Source: Streptomyces erythrochromogenes
Lineage (GTDB): Bacteria; Actinomycetota; Actinomycetes; Streptomycetales; Streptomycetaceae
Reading direction: 5' to 3'
DNA: 64,000 nt
Assembly (NCBI RefSeq): GCF_036170895.1
Contig: NZ_CP108036.1
Span: 868,001-932,000, forward strand
Part shown: in pieces, positions 16,282 through 27,639 of the stretch
Position numbering within the stretch: the stretch's first letter is position 1
How the letters are laid out: each line of letters begins with the position of its first letter
The notes under the pieces: model-generated
Database searches by the model: none
What the model saw: only the letters and a program-made list of their open reading frames with translations
Told to the model about the DNA's origin: nothing
Made by a program: the position numbers and the translations under genes

Positions 16282-17838
16282 TCAGGCGATCTCGTGGCGG
16301 AAGTCGGCCGGCCGCGGGCGTTCGTGGCCCAGCAGCATGATCAGCAGGGGTGCCTCGTCGGTGCCGGTCAGCCCCAGCTCCTCGATGTACGAGATGTTGT
16401 CGAAGCCGAGGGCCACCCCGGCGCCCAGGCCGAAGGCCGCGGCCGTGGTGTAGAAGGTCTGCGCGACGGCTCCGACGGTGCCGCCCACGAGCCGGTAGCC
16501 GCGGTCGCCGACGCGGTCCAGCACGGCGGTGGTGCGGACGGTCGGGACGAGCACCGCGCCGGCCTGCTCCAGGTTGTAGTTGGAGAGGAAGTAGTTGCGT
16601 TGGAGGAAGGGTCCGGGCGGTCCCGCCGTGACCGGGCGCAGGGTGTGCGCGGCCGGGTCGTAGGCGTACGCGCCGGGGGCGATGCCCTCGACGTGGTTGA
16701 CGAAGGCGTACAGCGAGGTGAGGGAGGGGCCGCCCGGGCGCTCGGCCTCGGTCCCGTACCGGGTGGCCGCGCAGTCCGCCAGCGCGGCGGCGAGCTGCTC
16801 GGCGGCGACCGGACGGGAGGCGTCGAAGCGGCCGAAGCTGCTGCGGCGTTCGCGCAGGGCGCGGGTCGTGGCGGTCGGCGGCGCGGGGGGACGCGGCAGC
16901 GCCAGCGGCTGCGCGCCGCGGGGCGGGTGGGCGGCCGCAGCGTCCAGTGCTCCCGGCTCCGGGCGGTCGGCGGCCCGCCCCCGGGTGGCCCGGTGGACGC
17001 GCCGCAGGGTCTCGAACTCCAGGACGCGGCGGGAGCGTTCGACGTCCCGGTGGCGCGCGGCGGCGCCCGTCGCCCCGCCCTCGCCGGGCGTCCGCCCGCC
17101 CTCCCAGGTCAGCGGGACGACGGCGAAGACGCCCTCCTCCTCGGGGGCCGCACCCAGCAGCCGGGCCAGGCGCTCCTCGTCGAACCACAGCACCGGGTCG
17201 ATCCGCAGCCCGTACTGCGCCGCCCACAGCCTCCAGGTCTGTACGAGCGCGCCCACGTCCATGCTGACGGCGTGGAAGGAGAAGCTGTTGTACTTGAAGG
17301 CGTTCTGCCAGTACTTGACGCCGAGAACGAGGTACTGCGTAGCCTGCCCCGCGGTGCCCGCGCCCGCGCCGAGGGCCTCCCGGACGTCGCCGGTGACGTC
17401 GCCCGCCAGCAGCCGGCGCAACCCGTGCTGGTGCGGCGCGTAGTAGTAGAGGCCGGGTGTCAGCGGCCCGCCGGGGCCGGCCGCCCAGTGGACGGCCACC
17501 GGGTACAGGCCGCCGCCCGAGGCGGTGCCGCGCGACCAGTGCGCGTGCGTGTAGTGCGGCAGCGCCGCCAGGTCGGTGTTGGCCTGGACCGCGAGGCGCC
17601 GGCCGGTCAGCCCGTACGAGTCCCTCAGCATCCCGGACAGCAGCGGCAGGGTGAATCCGGGCACGGGCTGCCGCGGTGGCGTGGGCGGGGGCGTCACCGG
17701 CAGGGGGAGCGTCTCGGCGTCCGGGTGGAACTTGGCCTTGCGGGGCCGGTCGGCCCAGTCGGGGACGAAGTCGGCGGGCTCCATCGGCACCCGGCCGCGG
17801 TGCATGATCTCGTGGGCGTAGACATGGGCGTGGCCCAT
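16282..17838 (-). CDS. SagB-type azoline dehydrogenase (tandem nitroreductase fold)
   Basis: A 518-residue protein starting at an ATG preceded by AGGAGG. Two nitroreductase-like halves are visible. The first runs to about residue 270 with SRGTASGGGLYPVAVHW and KYWQNAFKYNSFSFHAVSMD. The second starts near residue 300 with RRSSFGRFD, SLTSLYAFVNHVEGIAPGAY and a late GLGAGVALGFDN. Proteins of this class use FMN to oxidise thiazolines/oxazolines to aromatic azoles. A Pro/Ala/Arg-rich linker joins the halves. It lies between ycaO2 and lanB in the operon. The FMN site residues were not mapped one by one. Confidence 0.88.
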   Translation of the reverse strand: MGHAHVYAHEIMHRGRVPMEPADFVPDWADRPRKAKFHPDAETLPLPVTPPPTPPRQPVPGFTLPLLSGMLRDSYGLTGRRLAVQANTDLAALPHYTHAHWSRGTASGGGLYPVAVHWAAGPGGPLTPGLYYYAPHQHGLRRLLAGDVTGDVREALGAGAGTAGQATQYLVLGVKYWQNAFKYNSFSFHAVSMDVGALVQTWRLWAAQYGLRIDPVLWFDEERLARLLGAAPEEEGVFAVVPLTWEGGRTPGEGGATGAAARHRDVERSRRVLEFETLRRVHRATRGRAADRPEPGALDAAAAHPPRGAQPLALPRPPAPPTATTRALRERRSSFGRFDASRPVAAEQLAAALADCAATRYGTEAERPGGPSLTSLYAFVNHVEGIAPGAYAYDPAAHTLRPVTAGPPGPFLQRNYFLSNYNLEQAGAVLVPTVRTTAVLDRVGDRGYRLVGGTVGAVAQTFYTTAAAFGLGAGVALGFDNISYIEELGLTGTDEAPLLIMLLGHERPRPADFRHEIA

Positions 17839-17878
17839 GGGTCCTCCTGCGTTCGGATCGGACGCCGGCGGTGGCCGG

Positions 17879-19813
17879 TCAGGGGAAGGGGTGGGGTGCC
17901 GGGTTGAGGTCGCCGGGCTCCAGCGGGCGCTCGCGCAGACCGGCGGCGAACAGGCCGGTCCGCATCCGCGGCATGCCGAGCGCCCGCTGCCGGGACCACC
18001 CGAAGTCGATGGGGAGCAGGCCGGGGACGAGCACGCTCACGGTGTGCAGTCCGAGGGCCCGCTGCTCGGGCATCGTCTGGTCGACGACCACGACGTCGAA
18101 CCCCTCGGCCGCGACCGCCGACACGCACCGGTCCAGATCGGTGCGCACGTCGTCGGAGGCGGGCGCACCCCATCCGTCGGGCCACTCCAGCTCGGCGACG
18201 GTCCGCGGACGCTCGCGGCCGGGGCCGCGCAGCAGGAAGTCCGCGTGCACGCCCATCTCCGGGATCCCGTAGACGAGCGGATGGTCGTGCAGCGCCGTGA
18301 CCAGGTCGAAGTCGGCCGCCATGGCGCGCAGCCGGGCCTCGTCGCGTTCGGTGCGCCCGGGCAGGTTGACGGCGTCCGTGGCGATCTCGCAGAGCGCCGA
18401 GTCCAGGGCGGACTCCGGGTCGAGGCCGGCGCCGGCGCCGAAGCACATCCGGCCGGGGCCGCCGTCGAACCGTTCGGCGACCGCCGTCACGACGGGGACG
18501 GGGAAGGTGATCCGCGTGTCGAAGAAGCGGGCCCGGTAGCCGTACATCGCCAGCCGGTCGACCATCGCCCGGGTCGAGGGCCGGGAACTGCTCGCCGGGT
18601 CGATCTCCGGCAGCGGCTGCCGCCCGTACCAGGCGAGCAGGAAGGCGTCGCGCTCGACGACCTCCATCAGGCCGAAGTAGGCCGCCTCGGCCAGACTTCC
18701 GCCGGAGGCGCAGCCGTTGGAGCTCTCCTGCACGAACCGGTTCTCCAGGCCAGGGGCGTGGTAGTACGTCAGGATCTCCGGGACCAGGCGGGGCGTCCGG
18801 TCGCGCAGCGACCAGCCCCACACCCAGGCGATCTCCCGGTCCGGGTCGAAGGGGCGCACGCGCGGGTTGTCCCGGTGGAAGGCATCGCTGTAGAGGCCGA
18901 CGTCCCGCGGGTCGACCGCGTCGGCGCCGAACCGGTTCAGCGAGCCGGTGACGCTCGTGGTCCGGGCGCGGGCCCGCATCCCGGCGTAGCGCTCCAGGCC
19001 CTCCAGGACCCCCACGTGCGCGCTGCGCGCGAAGGAGTCCGTGTGGCCGCCCCAGAACGTCTCGCGCAGGTATTCGCCCGAGCGCATGGAGAAGCAGCCG
19101 ATGGTCGCGGAGGTGGAGGTGGAGGAGACGTCCTGGACGAGGGAGGGCCCCAGCGCCCCGCACAGCGGGTTCGCGAAGGCCGCCACGTCGATCCCGTACG
19201 ACTCGACGGGGCGGGTGCGGAACACCCCGGGCCGGTGTTTCGGCGCGGGCGCCAGGTCGGGCACGGCCGCGGCGGCGGTGTCCTCCTCCGGGGTGGCGCA
19301 GACCGGGCACTGCGGGTCCGGGACCAACGGGTACCGGCGTACGCGGCCGGTCCGCAGGTCCAGCAGCAGGACGTCGGGGAAGACGCCGCCGGGCGCCGCG
19401 CCGCCGGGGCGGGGCTCCTGGGCGGCCGTGACCAGCGCGGCCAGTGCCCCGGCGGCGAAGGGGTGCGCGTACGGCCAGTCCCCCGCGGCCCGGGTGCCGC
19501 CGCCGAGTTCGAGGGCGTCCCGGAGCGCCACGGACCGAACCGCCTGCCAGCGGCGTTCCAGGCAGCGGGCGCAGCCGCCGGGCCGTCCGACGACCGCCTG
19601 GTGGCCGTACAGGTGTACGGGCACGGTCGCGCCGTCGGCGGGCTCGGGGACGGGCCGGGTGAACGCGTCGCCGAGACCGAGGGGGGTGAGCGTGATCCGG
19701 GGCCCGCCGAGCGCGGCGAGGTCGCGGTCCAGCTGCGCGGTGAAGCGGGCCGCCGCTTCGGGGCCGAGCGCGCAGGCGAGGCCGGGGCCTGCTGTCGACT
19801 GGTCAGTGGTCAT
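17879..19813 (-). CDS. YcaO-domain cyclodehydratase 2
   Basis: A 644-residue protein with the same order of parts as YcaO 1: CARC (near residue 80), CPVC (near 167), LEGLERYAGM, SNGCASGGSLAEAAYFGLME and VVERDAF, and an identical final PHPFP. It starts 11 nt inside the upstream E1-like gene, so the two are coupled. All the catalytic features expected of an azoline-forming YcaO are kept, so it looks active rather than a degenerate copy. Divergence from YcaO 1 outside these motifs suggests different residue preference, such as Cys versus Ser/Thr. A thioamide role is less likely because no TfuA partner is present and the PxPxP-type tail is intact. Confidence 0.92.
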   Translation of the reverse strand: MTTDQSTAGPGLACALGPEAAARFTAQLDRDLAALGGPRITLTPLGLGDAFTRPVPEPADGATVPVHLYGHQAVVGRPGGCARCLERRWQAVRSVALRDALELGGGTRAAGDWPYAHPFAAGALAALVTAAQEPRPGGAAPGGVFPDVLLLDLRTGRVRRYPLVPDPQCPVCATPEEDTAAAAVPDLAPAPKHRPGVFRTRPVESYGIDVAAFANPLCGALGPSLVQDVSSTSTSATIGCFSMRSGEYLRETFWGGHTDSFARSAHVGVLEGLERYAGMRARARTTSVTGSLNRFGADAVDPRDVGLYSDAFHRDNPRVRPFDPDREIAWVWGWSLRDRTPRLVPEILTYYHAPGLENRFVQESSNGCASGGSLAEAAYFGLMEVVERDAFLLAWYGRQPLPEIDPASSSRPSTRAMVDRLAMYGYRARFFDTRITFPVPVVTAVAERFDGGPGRMCFGAGAGLDPESALDSALCEIATDAVNLPGRTERDEARLRAMAADFDLVTALHDHPLVYGIPEMGVHADFLLRGPGRERPRTVAELEWPDGWGAPASDDVRTDLDRCVSAVAAEGFDVVVVDQTMPEQRALGLHTVSVLVPGLLPIDFGWSRQRALGMPRMRTGLFAAGLRERPLEPGDLNPAPHPFP

Positions 19814-22067
19814 CGCCCGGCTCCTGGGCGGTGGTCAGCAGCACTCTGGCGGTGTGGAGGCCGACCGAGGCCAGGTCCGGGGTGCCGGTGGGGACGACGT
19901 AGGCGTCGCGGCCCGCAGCCCGCAGCCGGTCCAGCACCTCGGGCCAGCCGGCGGCGGGCCGATCGGCGTCGGCGGAGCGGGCGTCCGGCGAGGTCGTGAG
20001 CGTGCGGGCGTCGAGGTCGGCCAGCAGGGGGTCACCGGTGTCGGCCGGTCCGCCGGGGGCGGCCTCGTCCTGCTCGAACTGCACGGCACCGAGGAGGTCC
20101 CGCAGTGCGGTCAGCGTCGCCGTCCGCCGGTCGAGGCCGGCGCCCACGGCCCAGCGTTCCCCGGCTCGGGCGAGCAGCACCTGGACGCCGGAGCGTGCGG
20201 CCTCGCCGAGGTCGAGGAGCTCGACGGCGAGGCCGAGCCGGTCCGCGGACCGTACGAGGAAGGCGAGTTCGGCGTCGGCGGTGTCGTCCGTCCGCGGTAC
20301 CGGCGCGGCAACGGTTCCGCGGACCGCCCCCAGCAGGGCGTCGTGGGCCAGGGCGGACAGCAGGCCCGCGGCGGCCGCGTCGGCGGGCGAGGGTCCGGCT
20401 CCGGCTCCGGCGCGGGTGCGCTCGAAGAGCCGGTCGCCGTTGTGCGGGCCGAAGGGGCGGACGGCGCCCGCCGGCACGAGGGCGGGCTCCTTCGTGACGA
20501 GCGAGACGGCCCGCTGCCAGGCGGTGGCCGTGCCGGGCAGCCCGGAGGCGACGGTCAGCGCCCCTTCCGCGACCGCTCCCCCGCCCTCGCTCTCGCCCCG
20601 GGTGGCGATGCCGTACGCGGGGACGACGTGCTCGGCGTAGACCACGGCCGCGGCGTCGAGCGCCCGCATCCGGGCCCCGGCGACGTGGTGGACGTCGAAG
20701 GCCGCGATCGCCCGGGGTGCCGCACGGCCGGTGCCGAACTCGACGACGCTCAGCTTGAGGGGGATCTGGGTCAGCGGCTCGTCGGCGTAGCGCGTGAAGA
20801 CGCCGGTGTACGGGCGGACGAGCGCGGAGCGCCGGTTCAGCTCCTCCACGAGGGCGTCCGCTTCGCGGGCGGTGTCCAGGGTCGGCAGGGCGGGGGCGGC
20901 GGTGGTGCCGGCCTCGGCCAGGTCCACGGGGGCCGCGGCCCGTCCCGCCTCCTCCGCGTCCGGGGCGCAGAACGGGCAGCGCGGGTGGGCGAGGAGCGGC
21001 TCGGCCGTCACGTCCAGGGAGGCCATGTCCTGCACGATCACCTGCCCGGCGGTCTCGGCGGGCAGGGCTCCGGAAGTGGTGCGGAAGACCTCGTAGCCCA
21101 GGAGGTTGCCGATCATCGCGGCCAGCGGCCGTCCCGGCTCCGGGCCGGCCCCGGCGGGCCCGCCGGGCAGTGCCAGGGTGCTCCACAGCTCGGCCGCGGC
21201 GGCGCCGTCGCGGCCGGCGGCCGCGCCGAGCCGGAGCGCGGCGCAGGCCCAGCAGCCGGGGGTGCCGGACGTCATGAGCGGGCCGATCACGGCGTCGGCG
21301 CCGTACGCCCAGGCCGGCAGGAGGGTGCGGCCGGCCGGGATGCCGGCGCGCAGCAGCGGCATCAGGCGGGCGGGGGCGGTGCGGCCGCCGGTGACGACCA
21401 CGAGGTCGTAGTCGGACAGTTCGGACCAGGACGGCTCCCGGTCCGGGTCCGTCGGCAGGGTGCGCAGCTCCGCCGGGCAGCCGTCGGCGACGGCCTCGGC
21501 CACCTCGGCGTCGAGCTCCGGCGTGCCGGACGCGGGGGTGCCGGGCGCGGGGGTGCGGAGGGCCGGTGCCACGCCGACGAGCGCGCAGCCGTTGCGTATC
21601 AGGCTCGAAGCGCACCAGCGGGCGACGTCGTCGTCGCCGAGGACGGCCACGCGGGTGTTCCGGAAGCGCAGGAAGCGGGCTTCTGCGTCATCGGAGTAGT
21701 GGTCGGCGTAGGCGATCTGCGGGGCGTACCGGCGGGCCACGTCGGGGTCGGGCGCCGGCTGTCCGGCGGGGGGTCCGGCGGGGGCGGTGACGGGCCGGGC
21801 GAACTCCCGTTCGTACAGCGTCCGGACGAGTTCGCCGACCATCGCCTGCTGTGCTTCGCCGAGGCCCCGGCACAGGTCGGCGACCGAGTGCTCGCCGGTG
21901 AGGTGGGGGACGATCAGCGTCGCGAAGCGGTAGGCGGACTTGGCCGTGAGGCGGAAGCCGCCGTCCGCGTTGTGGAACAGCACGCCGTCGGGCGTCTCGG
22001 TGAACAGCACGTCCCGGCGGATCCGGGGACGGGTCGCGGCAACGGCTTGGTAGCTGGCGTGGGCCAT
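19803..22067 (-). CDS. TOMM leader-binding E1-like (ocin-ThiF type) partner protein
   Basis: A 754-residue protein, first gene of the operon. Residues ~15-90 form a PqqD-like RRE (VLFTETPDGVLFHNADGGFR). A Rossmann-type E1-like region follows with RVAVLGDDDVARWCASSLI, where the canonical glycine loop is degenerate, and then two cysteine pairs CWAC and CPFC that probably bind structural zinc. These features are those of the C-protein partner that delivers the precursor leader to YcaO. The remaining ~300 residues are an Ala-rich extension with short stretches reminiscent of YcaO/F proteins (VGAGLDRRTATLTALRDLLG). It is read from a 141-bp gap containing GA-rich tandem repeats. Confidence 0.85.
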   Translation of the reverse strand: MAHASYQAVAATRPRIRRDVLFTETPDGVLFHNADGGFRLTAKSAYRFATLIVPHLTGEHSVADLCRGLGEAQQAMVGELVRTLYEREFARPVTAPAGPPAGQPAPDPDVARRYAPQIAYADHYSDDAEARFLRFRNTRVAVLGDDDVARWCASSLIRNGCALVGVAPALRTPAPGTPASGTPELDAEVAEAVADGCPAELRTLPTDPDREPSWSELSDYDLVVVTGGRTAPARLMPLLRAGIPAGRTLLPAWAYGADAVIGPLMTSGTPGCWACAALRLGAAAGRDGAAAAELWSTLALPGGPAGAGPEPGRPLAAMIGNLLGYEVFRTTSGALPAETAGQVIVQDMASLDVTAEPLLAHPRCPFCAPDAEEAGRAAAPVDLAEAGTTAAPALPTLDTAREADALVEELNRRSALVRPYTGVFTRYADEPLTQIPLKLSVVEFGTGRAAPRAIAAFDVHHVAGARMRALDAAAVVYAEHVVPAYGIATRGESEGGGAVAEGALTVASGLPGTATAWQRAVSLVTKEPALVPAGAVRPFGPHNGDRLFERTRAGAGAGPSPADAAAAGLLSALAHDALLGAVRGTVAAPVPRTDDTADAELAFLVRSADRLGLAVELLDLGEAARSGVQVLLARAGERWAVGAGLDRRTATLTALRDLLGAVQFEQDEAAPGGPADTGDPLLADLDARTLTTSPDARSADADRPAAGWPEVLDRLRAAGRDAYVVPTGTPDLASVGLHTARVLLTTAQEPGDDH

Positions 22068-22112
22068 GGGAACACCCCTGGGTGCGGTCTGGGCGGGATC
22101 GGGGGATGAAGC

Positions 22113-22177
22113 CTTGAGCGGGGGGAGCTTGGAGCGGGGGGAGCTTGGAGCGGGGGAGGGAGGCTGGAGCGGGGAGG
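22113..22177. repeat. tandem GA/G-rich repeats in the RiPP operon promoter region
   Basis: Four tandem copies of a unit close to CTTGGAGCGGGGGGAG begin at 22113, 22128, 22144 and 22164. They fill the short gap between the SARP stop and the start of the E1-like gene, so they sit in the operon's promoter/leader. SARP proteins bind direct repeats, but the 15-20 bp period here differs from the usual 11- or 22-bp phasing. They may be binding sites or a slippage-prone minisatellite. Confidence 0.6.
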
Positions 22178-22208
22178 TGTGACGGGGGGCGGCGCGGGCC
22201 GGGAGGGG

Positions 22209-23978
22209 TCAGCGTGGCGCGGCCGTGGCCGCCGCCTCGTGCGTGCGCACACGCCAACGCGCGTAGATGCGGAGCAGATCGTGCAGGCGGTACGGGCCGG
22301 GCGGCCCGTCCTCCAACAGCCCTGCCTCCACGAGCTGTTCGAGTACGGATTCGCTCTCCCCGGCCGCCGGGTCGCCGGCCTCGGCGCGTTCGCCCAGCCG
22401 GAGGAACGCCTCCCGCAGCGCGGGAGTGAGCGCGTCGAGGGCCTGCCCCAGCACCTCGGGTACGGAGAGCCCGGCGTCCTCCGCGAGCGCCAGCCGCGCG
22501 GGGGGATCCTCCGCGAGCCAGGCCGCGCAGTCCGCGACGGACAGTCCGGGCCGGGTCAGCAGCCGTCCCGCGGCGATCCGCAGGGCGAGCGGGAAGTGGC
22601 CGCACACGCGGGCCAGTTCACGGGTCGCCGCGGGCTCGGCCGCGATGCGTTCGGCGCCGACGAGGCCGGCGAGCAGCGCGTACGCCTCGGCGGAGCGCAG
22701 CACGTCCAGGCGGTGCACGGCGCCGCCGTGGGTGGCGACGACCGCGGCCAGTTGCCGCCTGCTGGTCACGAGGACGGCGGCGTCCTCCGCCACGGGCAGC
22801 AGCGGCAGCACCTGCCAGGCGCCGGCCGCGCCGTCCAGGACGATCAGCCGGCGGCCGGGGGCGGGCTCGGGCATGAGCCGCGCCGCTTCCTCGACGGCGA
22901 CCGGGGTTCCGTCGGGCCGGGCCAGCTGGAGGGTGAACACACCGCCGGGGAAGGCCTCCTGCACCTCGTGGGCGGTCTGGCGGGCGAGTGCGGACTTGCC
23001 GATGCCCGGCGCTCCCGAGACGACGACCAGGCGCGGTCCGTCGCCGGCGGTGAGCCGGGCCGCCATGGCCCTGCGGTCGGCGTCGCGTCCGGCGAAGGCG
23101 GGGACGGGCGGCACCGCCCGGGGCGGCCGGGCCGGTACGTACGCGCCGGCGGGCAGCGCGGCGGGCCCGGCCGCGACCGCGACCGCGGCGTGCGCGGATT
23201 CCGGCGGGGCGGGCGCCAGCTCCTCGGCGCGCAGGATGGCGAGCTCCAGGCGGCGCAGTCCCGGTCCCGGGTCGATGCCGAGTTCGTCCCGCAGCCGGTC
23301 GCGGACCGTGCGGTACTCGGCGAGCGCTTCGGCCTGCCGTCCGGTGCGGTAGAGCGCCTCGACGAGCTGCTCGGTGAAGCGTTCGCGCACCGGGTGCCGG
23401 CGGGCGCTCTCGTACAGGTCGACCAGGACCTGATGGCAGTTCCCGGCGGCGAGTTCGAGGTCGCAGACACGTTCCAGCACCCGCAGCCGCTCCTGTTCGA
23501 GGGCGGGCACCGCGTCGTCCTGGAGCATGCGCGAGGCCACGTTGGCGAGGGGCTGCCCCTGCCAGAGGGTGAGCGCCTCGCGCAGCCGGTAGAGCTCCTC
23601 CCCCGGGCCGCCCGCCGAGCCGGCCCGGGCCGCGAGCGCGCGGAACTGGACGAGATCGAGGGTCTCGGTGTCGCAGTGCATCCGGTAACCGCCCGGGACG
23701 GCCTCGATGGTGGTCGCGGATATGCCGTACTTGGCGAACAGCCGGCGCAGCCGGAGGACGCACGTCTGCAGTGCGGCACGGGCCGTGGCGGGCGGTTCTT
23801 CGTCCCATACGGCGCGCAGCAAGTAGGTGGTGGACACCACCGTGTTCGGGTGCAGCAGAAGTGCGGCGAGGAGACTGGTCGGCTTGGACGGTTTGAGAAC
23901 GACGGTTTCCGGGCCGTGCGCAATGCTCAAGGGCCCCAAAAGCTGGAACCGGATGATTGATCCCCCGTGTCGGGACAC
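22209..23978 (-). CDS. SARP family transcriptional activator with NB-ARC domain
   Basis: About 589 residues. An OmpR-type winged helix comes first (FQLLGPLSI onward, through WDEEPPATARAALQTCVLRLRR without its usual receiver), then a BTAD domain to about residue 250. A ~300-residue AAA/NB-ARC-type ATPase follows with Walker A GAPGIGKSA. This is the AfsR-like 'large SARP' layout without TPR repeats. SARPs activate antibiotic operons by binding direct repeats near the -35 region. It lies immediately upstream of the RiPP operon on the same strand, so cluster-specific activation is likely. The start is uncertain: GTG at 23978 is used, with a TTG four codons upstream. Confidence 0.9.
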   Translation of the reverse strand: MSRHGGSIIRFQLLGPLSIAHGPETVVLKPSKPTSLLAALLLHPNTVVSTTYLLRAVWDEEPPATARAALQTCVLRLRRLFAKYGISATTIEAVPGGYRMHCDTETLDLVQFRALAARAGSAGGPGEELYRLREALTLWQGQPLANVASRMLQDDAVPALEQERLRVLERVCDLELAAGNCHQVLVDLYESARRHPVRERFTEQLVEALYRTGRQAEALAEYRTVRDRLRDELGIDPGPGLRRLELAILRAEELAPAPPESAHAAVAVAAGPAALPAGAYVPARPPRAVPPVPAFAGRDADRRAMAARLTAGDGPRLVVVSGAPGIGKSALARQTAHEVQEAFPGGVFTLQLARPDGTPVAVEEAARLMPEPAPGRRLIVLDGAAGAWQVLPLLPVAEDAAVLVTSRRQLAAVVATHGGAVHRLDVLRSAEAYALLAGLVGAERIAAEPAATRELARVCGHFPLALRIAAGRLLTRPGLSVADCAAWLAEDPPARLALAEDAGLSVPEVLGQALDALTPALREAFLRLGERAEAGDPAAGESESVLEQLVEAGLLEDGPPGPYRLHDLLRIYARWRVRTHEAAATAAPR

Positions 23979-24510
23979 GCATTCCCCCAATGGGGAGCGC
24001 GGCGGGGGCGGTGGTCTGCCGGTTCTTCGGGGTCGTCACACGCCGGAAATAGTCCGGACCAATCCCGAAGTCGCCGTCCGCCCCCCGTTGGGCGGTGAAT
24101 AACTGGAACACTACATAACGGATCTTGTGGAAGTCGAGCCGACGGAAGGCCCATTTCCTTCCCGCCGACCTTTTCTCCCTTCTCCGTAACCTGGGCGCTT
24201 CGCGGAGTTACCGCCGGTTCGTCAAAACCGTTAATCCGTAAACGAATTACCGTCGGGGCGCCATCCAAGCACGATGTCGTGATCCAATTAAGGTGCATAT
24301 CACGCCACTGATATGGCCGATCCTCACCCTTGTCGCAGGCTCCGCCCCGGGCTTTTCGCAAGCGGCGGTGCACCGGTGGGCAAGTCGCCGGGCACGGACG
24401 GACAACTGGGCTGATCAGAGCCGACCTACGGTGACGAGGCGGCCGGCCGCGGGAACGCCGCGGCGGCCGCTTCCGCTTCTGATTCCGCCCTTTTCCGAGA
24501 GGACACCCTC
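23979..24510. other. 532-bp AT-richer intergenic control region
   Basis: No gene was found here. The stretch separates the divergent SARP and hydrolase genes. It is noticeably richer in A/T than its surroundings, especially 24050-24120 and 24225-24305, where short related elements such as CCGTTAATCCGTAAACG occur. It probably carries both promoters. No clear palindrome could be assigned to a regulator. Confidence 0.5.
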
Positions 24511-26572
<2,062 letters not shown>

Positions 26573-26685
26573 GCGGGTCCCGCTCCGGCGCGCCGGTGGC
26601 CGTCTCCCGCCCGGGAACGGCCGCCGGCGTGATCCTGGGCGCCGTACCGGCAACCGCCCACCACTTCCCCCGAAGGAGTCCCACC

Positions 26686-27639
26686 GTGTCGAGCCGCCCC
26701 GTCCTGGAACCCGCCGCCCAGGCATTCGCCGACGCCACCGCGAAGCCGCCGTTCCTCTACGAGATCCCCGTCGCCGACGGCCGCAAGGCCGTGGACGACG
26801 TCCAGAGCGGCGACGGCGTCGCCCTCCCGCCCGTGGACGAGGAATGGCTCACCGTTCCCGGCGGCCCCACCGGCGAGGTCCGCACCCGCGTCGTCCGCCC
26901 GAGCGGCGCCACCGGCCCGCTCCCCGTCATCCTCTACATCCACGGCGCGGGCTGGGTCTTCGGCAACGCCCACACCCACGACCGGCTGGTGCGCGAACTC
27001 GCCGTCGGCGCCGGCGCGGCCGTGGTCTTCCCCGAGTACGACCTCTCCCCCGAGGCCCGCTACCCCGTGGCCATCGAGCAGAACTACGCCGTCGCCCGGT
27101 GGATCACCGCCGAGGGCGGCCGGCACGGCCTCGACGGCGGCCGCCTCGCCGTCGCCGGCGACTCGGTGGGCGGCAACATGAGCGCCGCCCTCACCCTGAT
27201 GGCCAAGGAACGCGGCGACGTCCGCCTCGTCCAGCAGGTCCTCTTCTACCCGGTGACCGACGCCTCCTTCGACAGCGAGTCCTACCTGCAGTTCGCCGAG
27301 GGGTACTTCCTGCGCCGCGACGCCATGCGCTGGTTCTGGGACCAGTACACGACCGACCCGGCCCAGCGCACGGAGATCACCGCCTCCCCGCTGCGGGCCC
27401 GGACCGAGCAGCTCACCGGCCTGCCGCCGGCACTGGTCATCACCGCCGAGGCCGACGTGCTGCGCGACGAGGGCGAGGCGTACGCCGCGAAGCTGCGGGC
27501 GGCCGGGGTACCCGTCACCGCACTGCGCGCGCTGGGCACCATCCACGACTTCGTCATGCTGAACGCCCTGCGCGAGACCGCGGCCGCGACCCTCGCCATC
27601 GGGCTCGCCGTCGACACCCTGCGCGAGGCCCTGGCATGA
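26686..27639 (+). CDS. alpha/beta hydrolase, HSL-family esterase
   Basis: A 317-residue protein from a GTG preceded by GAAGGAG. The hormone-sensitive-lipase-type oxyanion motif is HGAGW rather than HGGG. The nucleophile motif is GDSVGGNMSA (Ser near residue 166), the acid is in ITAEADVLRDEGEAY, and the base is in GTIHDFVMLN. It should hydrolyse short acyl esters. It is coupled to the following amidohydrolase by an ATGA overlap. The two different esterases in one operon suggest stepwise use of an ester or amide substrate. Confidence 0.9.
   Translation: MSSRPVLEPAAQAFADATAKPPFLYEIPVADGRKAVDDVQSGDGVALPPVDEEWLTVPGGPTGEVRTRVVRPSGATGPLPVILYIHGAGWVFGNAHTHDRLVRELAVGAGAAVVFPEYDLSPEARYPVAIEQNYAVARWITAEGGRHGLDGGRLAVAGDSVGGNMSAALTLMAKERGDVRLVQQVLFYPVTDASFDSESYLQFAEGYFLRRDAMRWFWDQYTTDPAQRTEITASPLRARTEQLTGLPPALVITAEADVLRDEGEAYAAKLRAAGVPVTALRALGTIHDFVMLNALRETAAATLAIGLAVDTLREALA

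Noticed and set aside
19803..22067. E1-like protein as a ubiquitin-activating-type active enzyme
   Set aside because: The glycine loop is degenerate (GDDDVAR), so it is better read as the leader-binding partner than as an adenylating enzyme.
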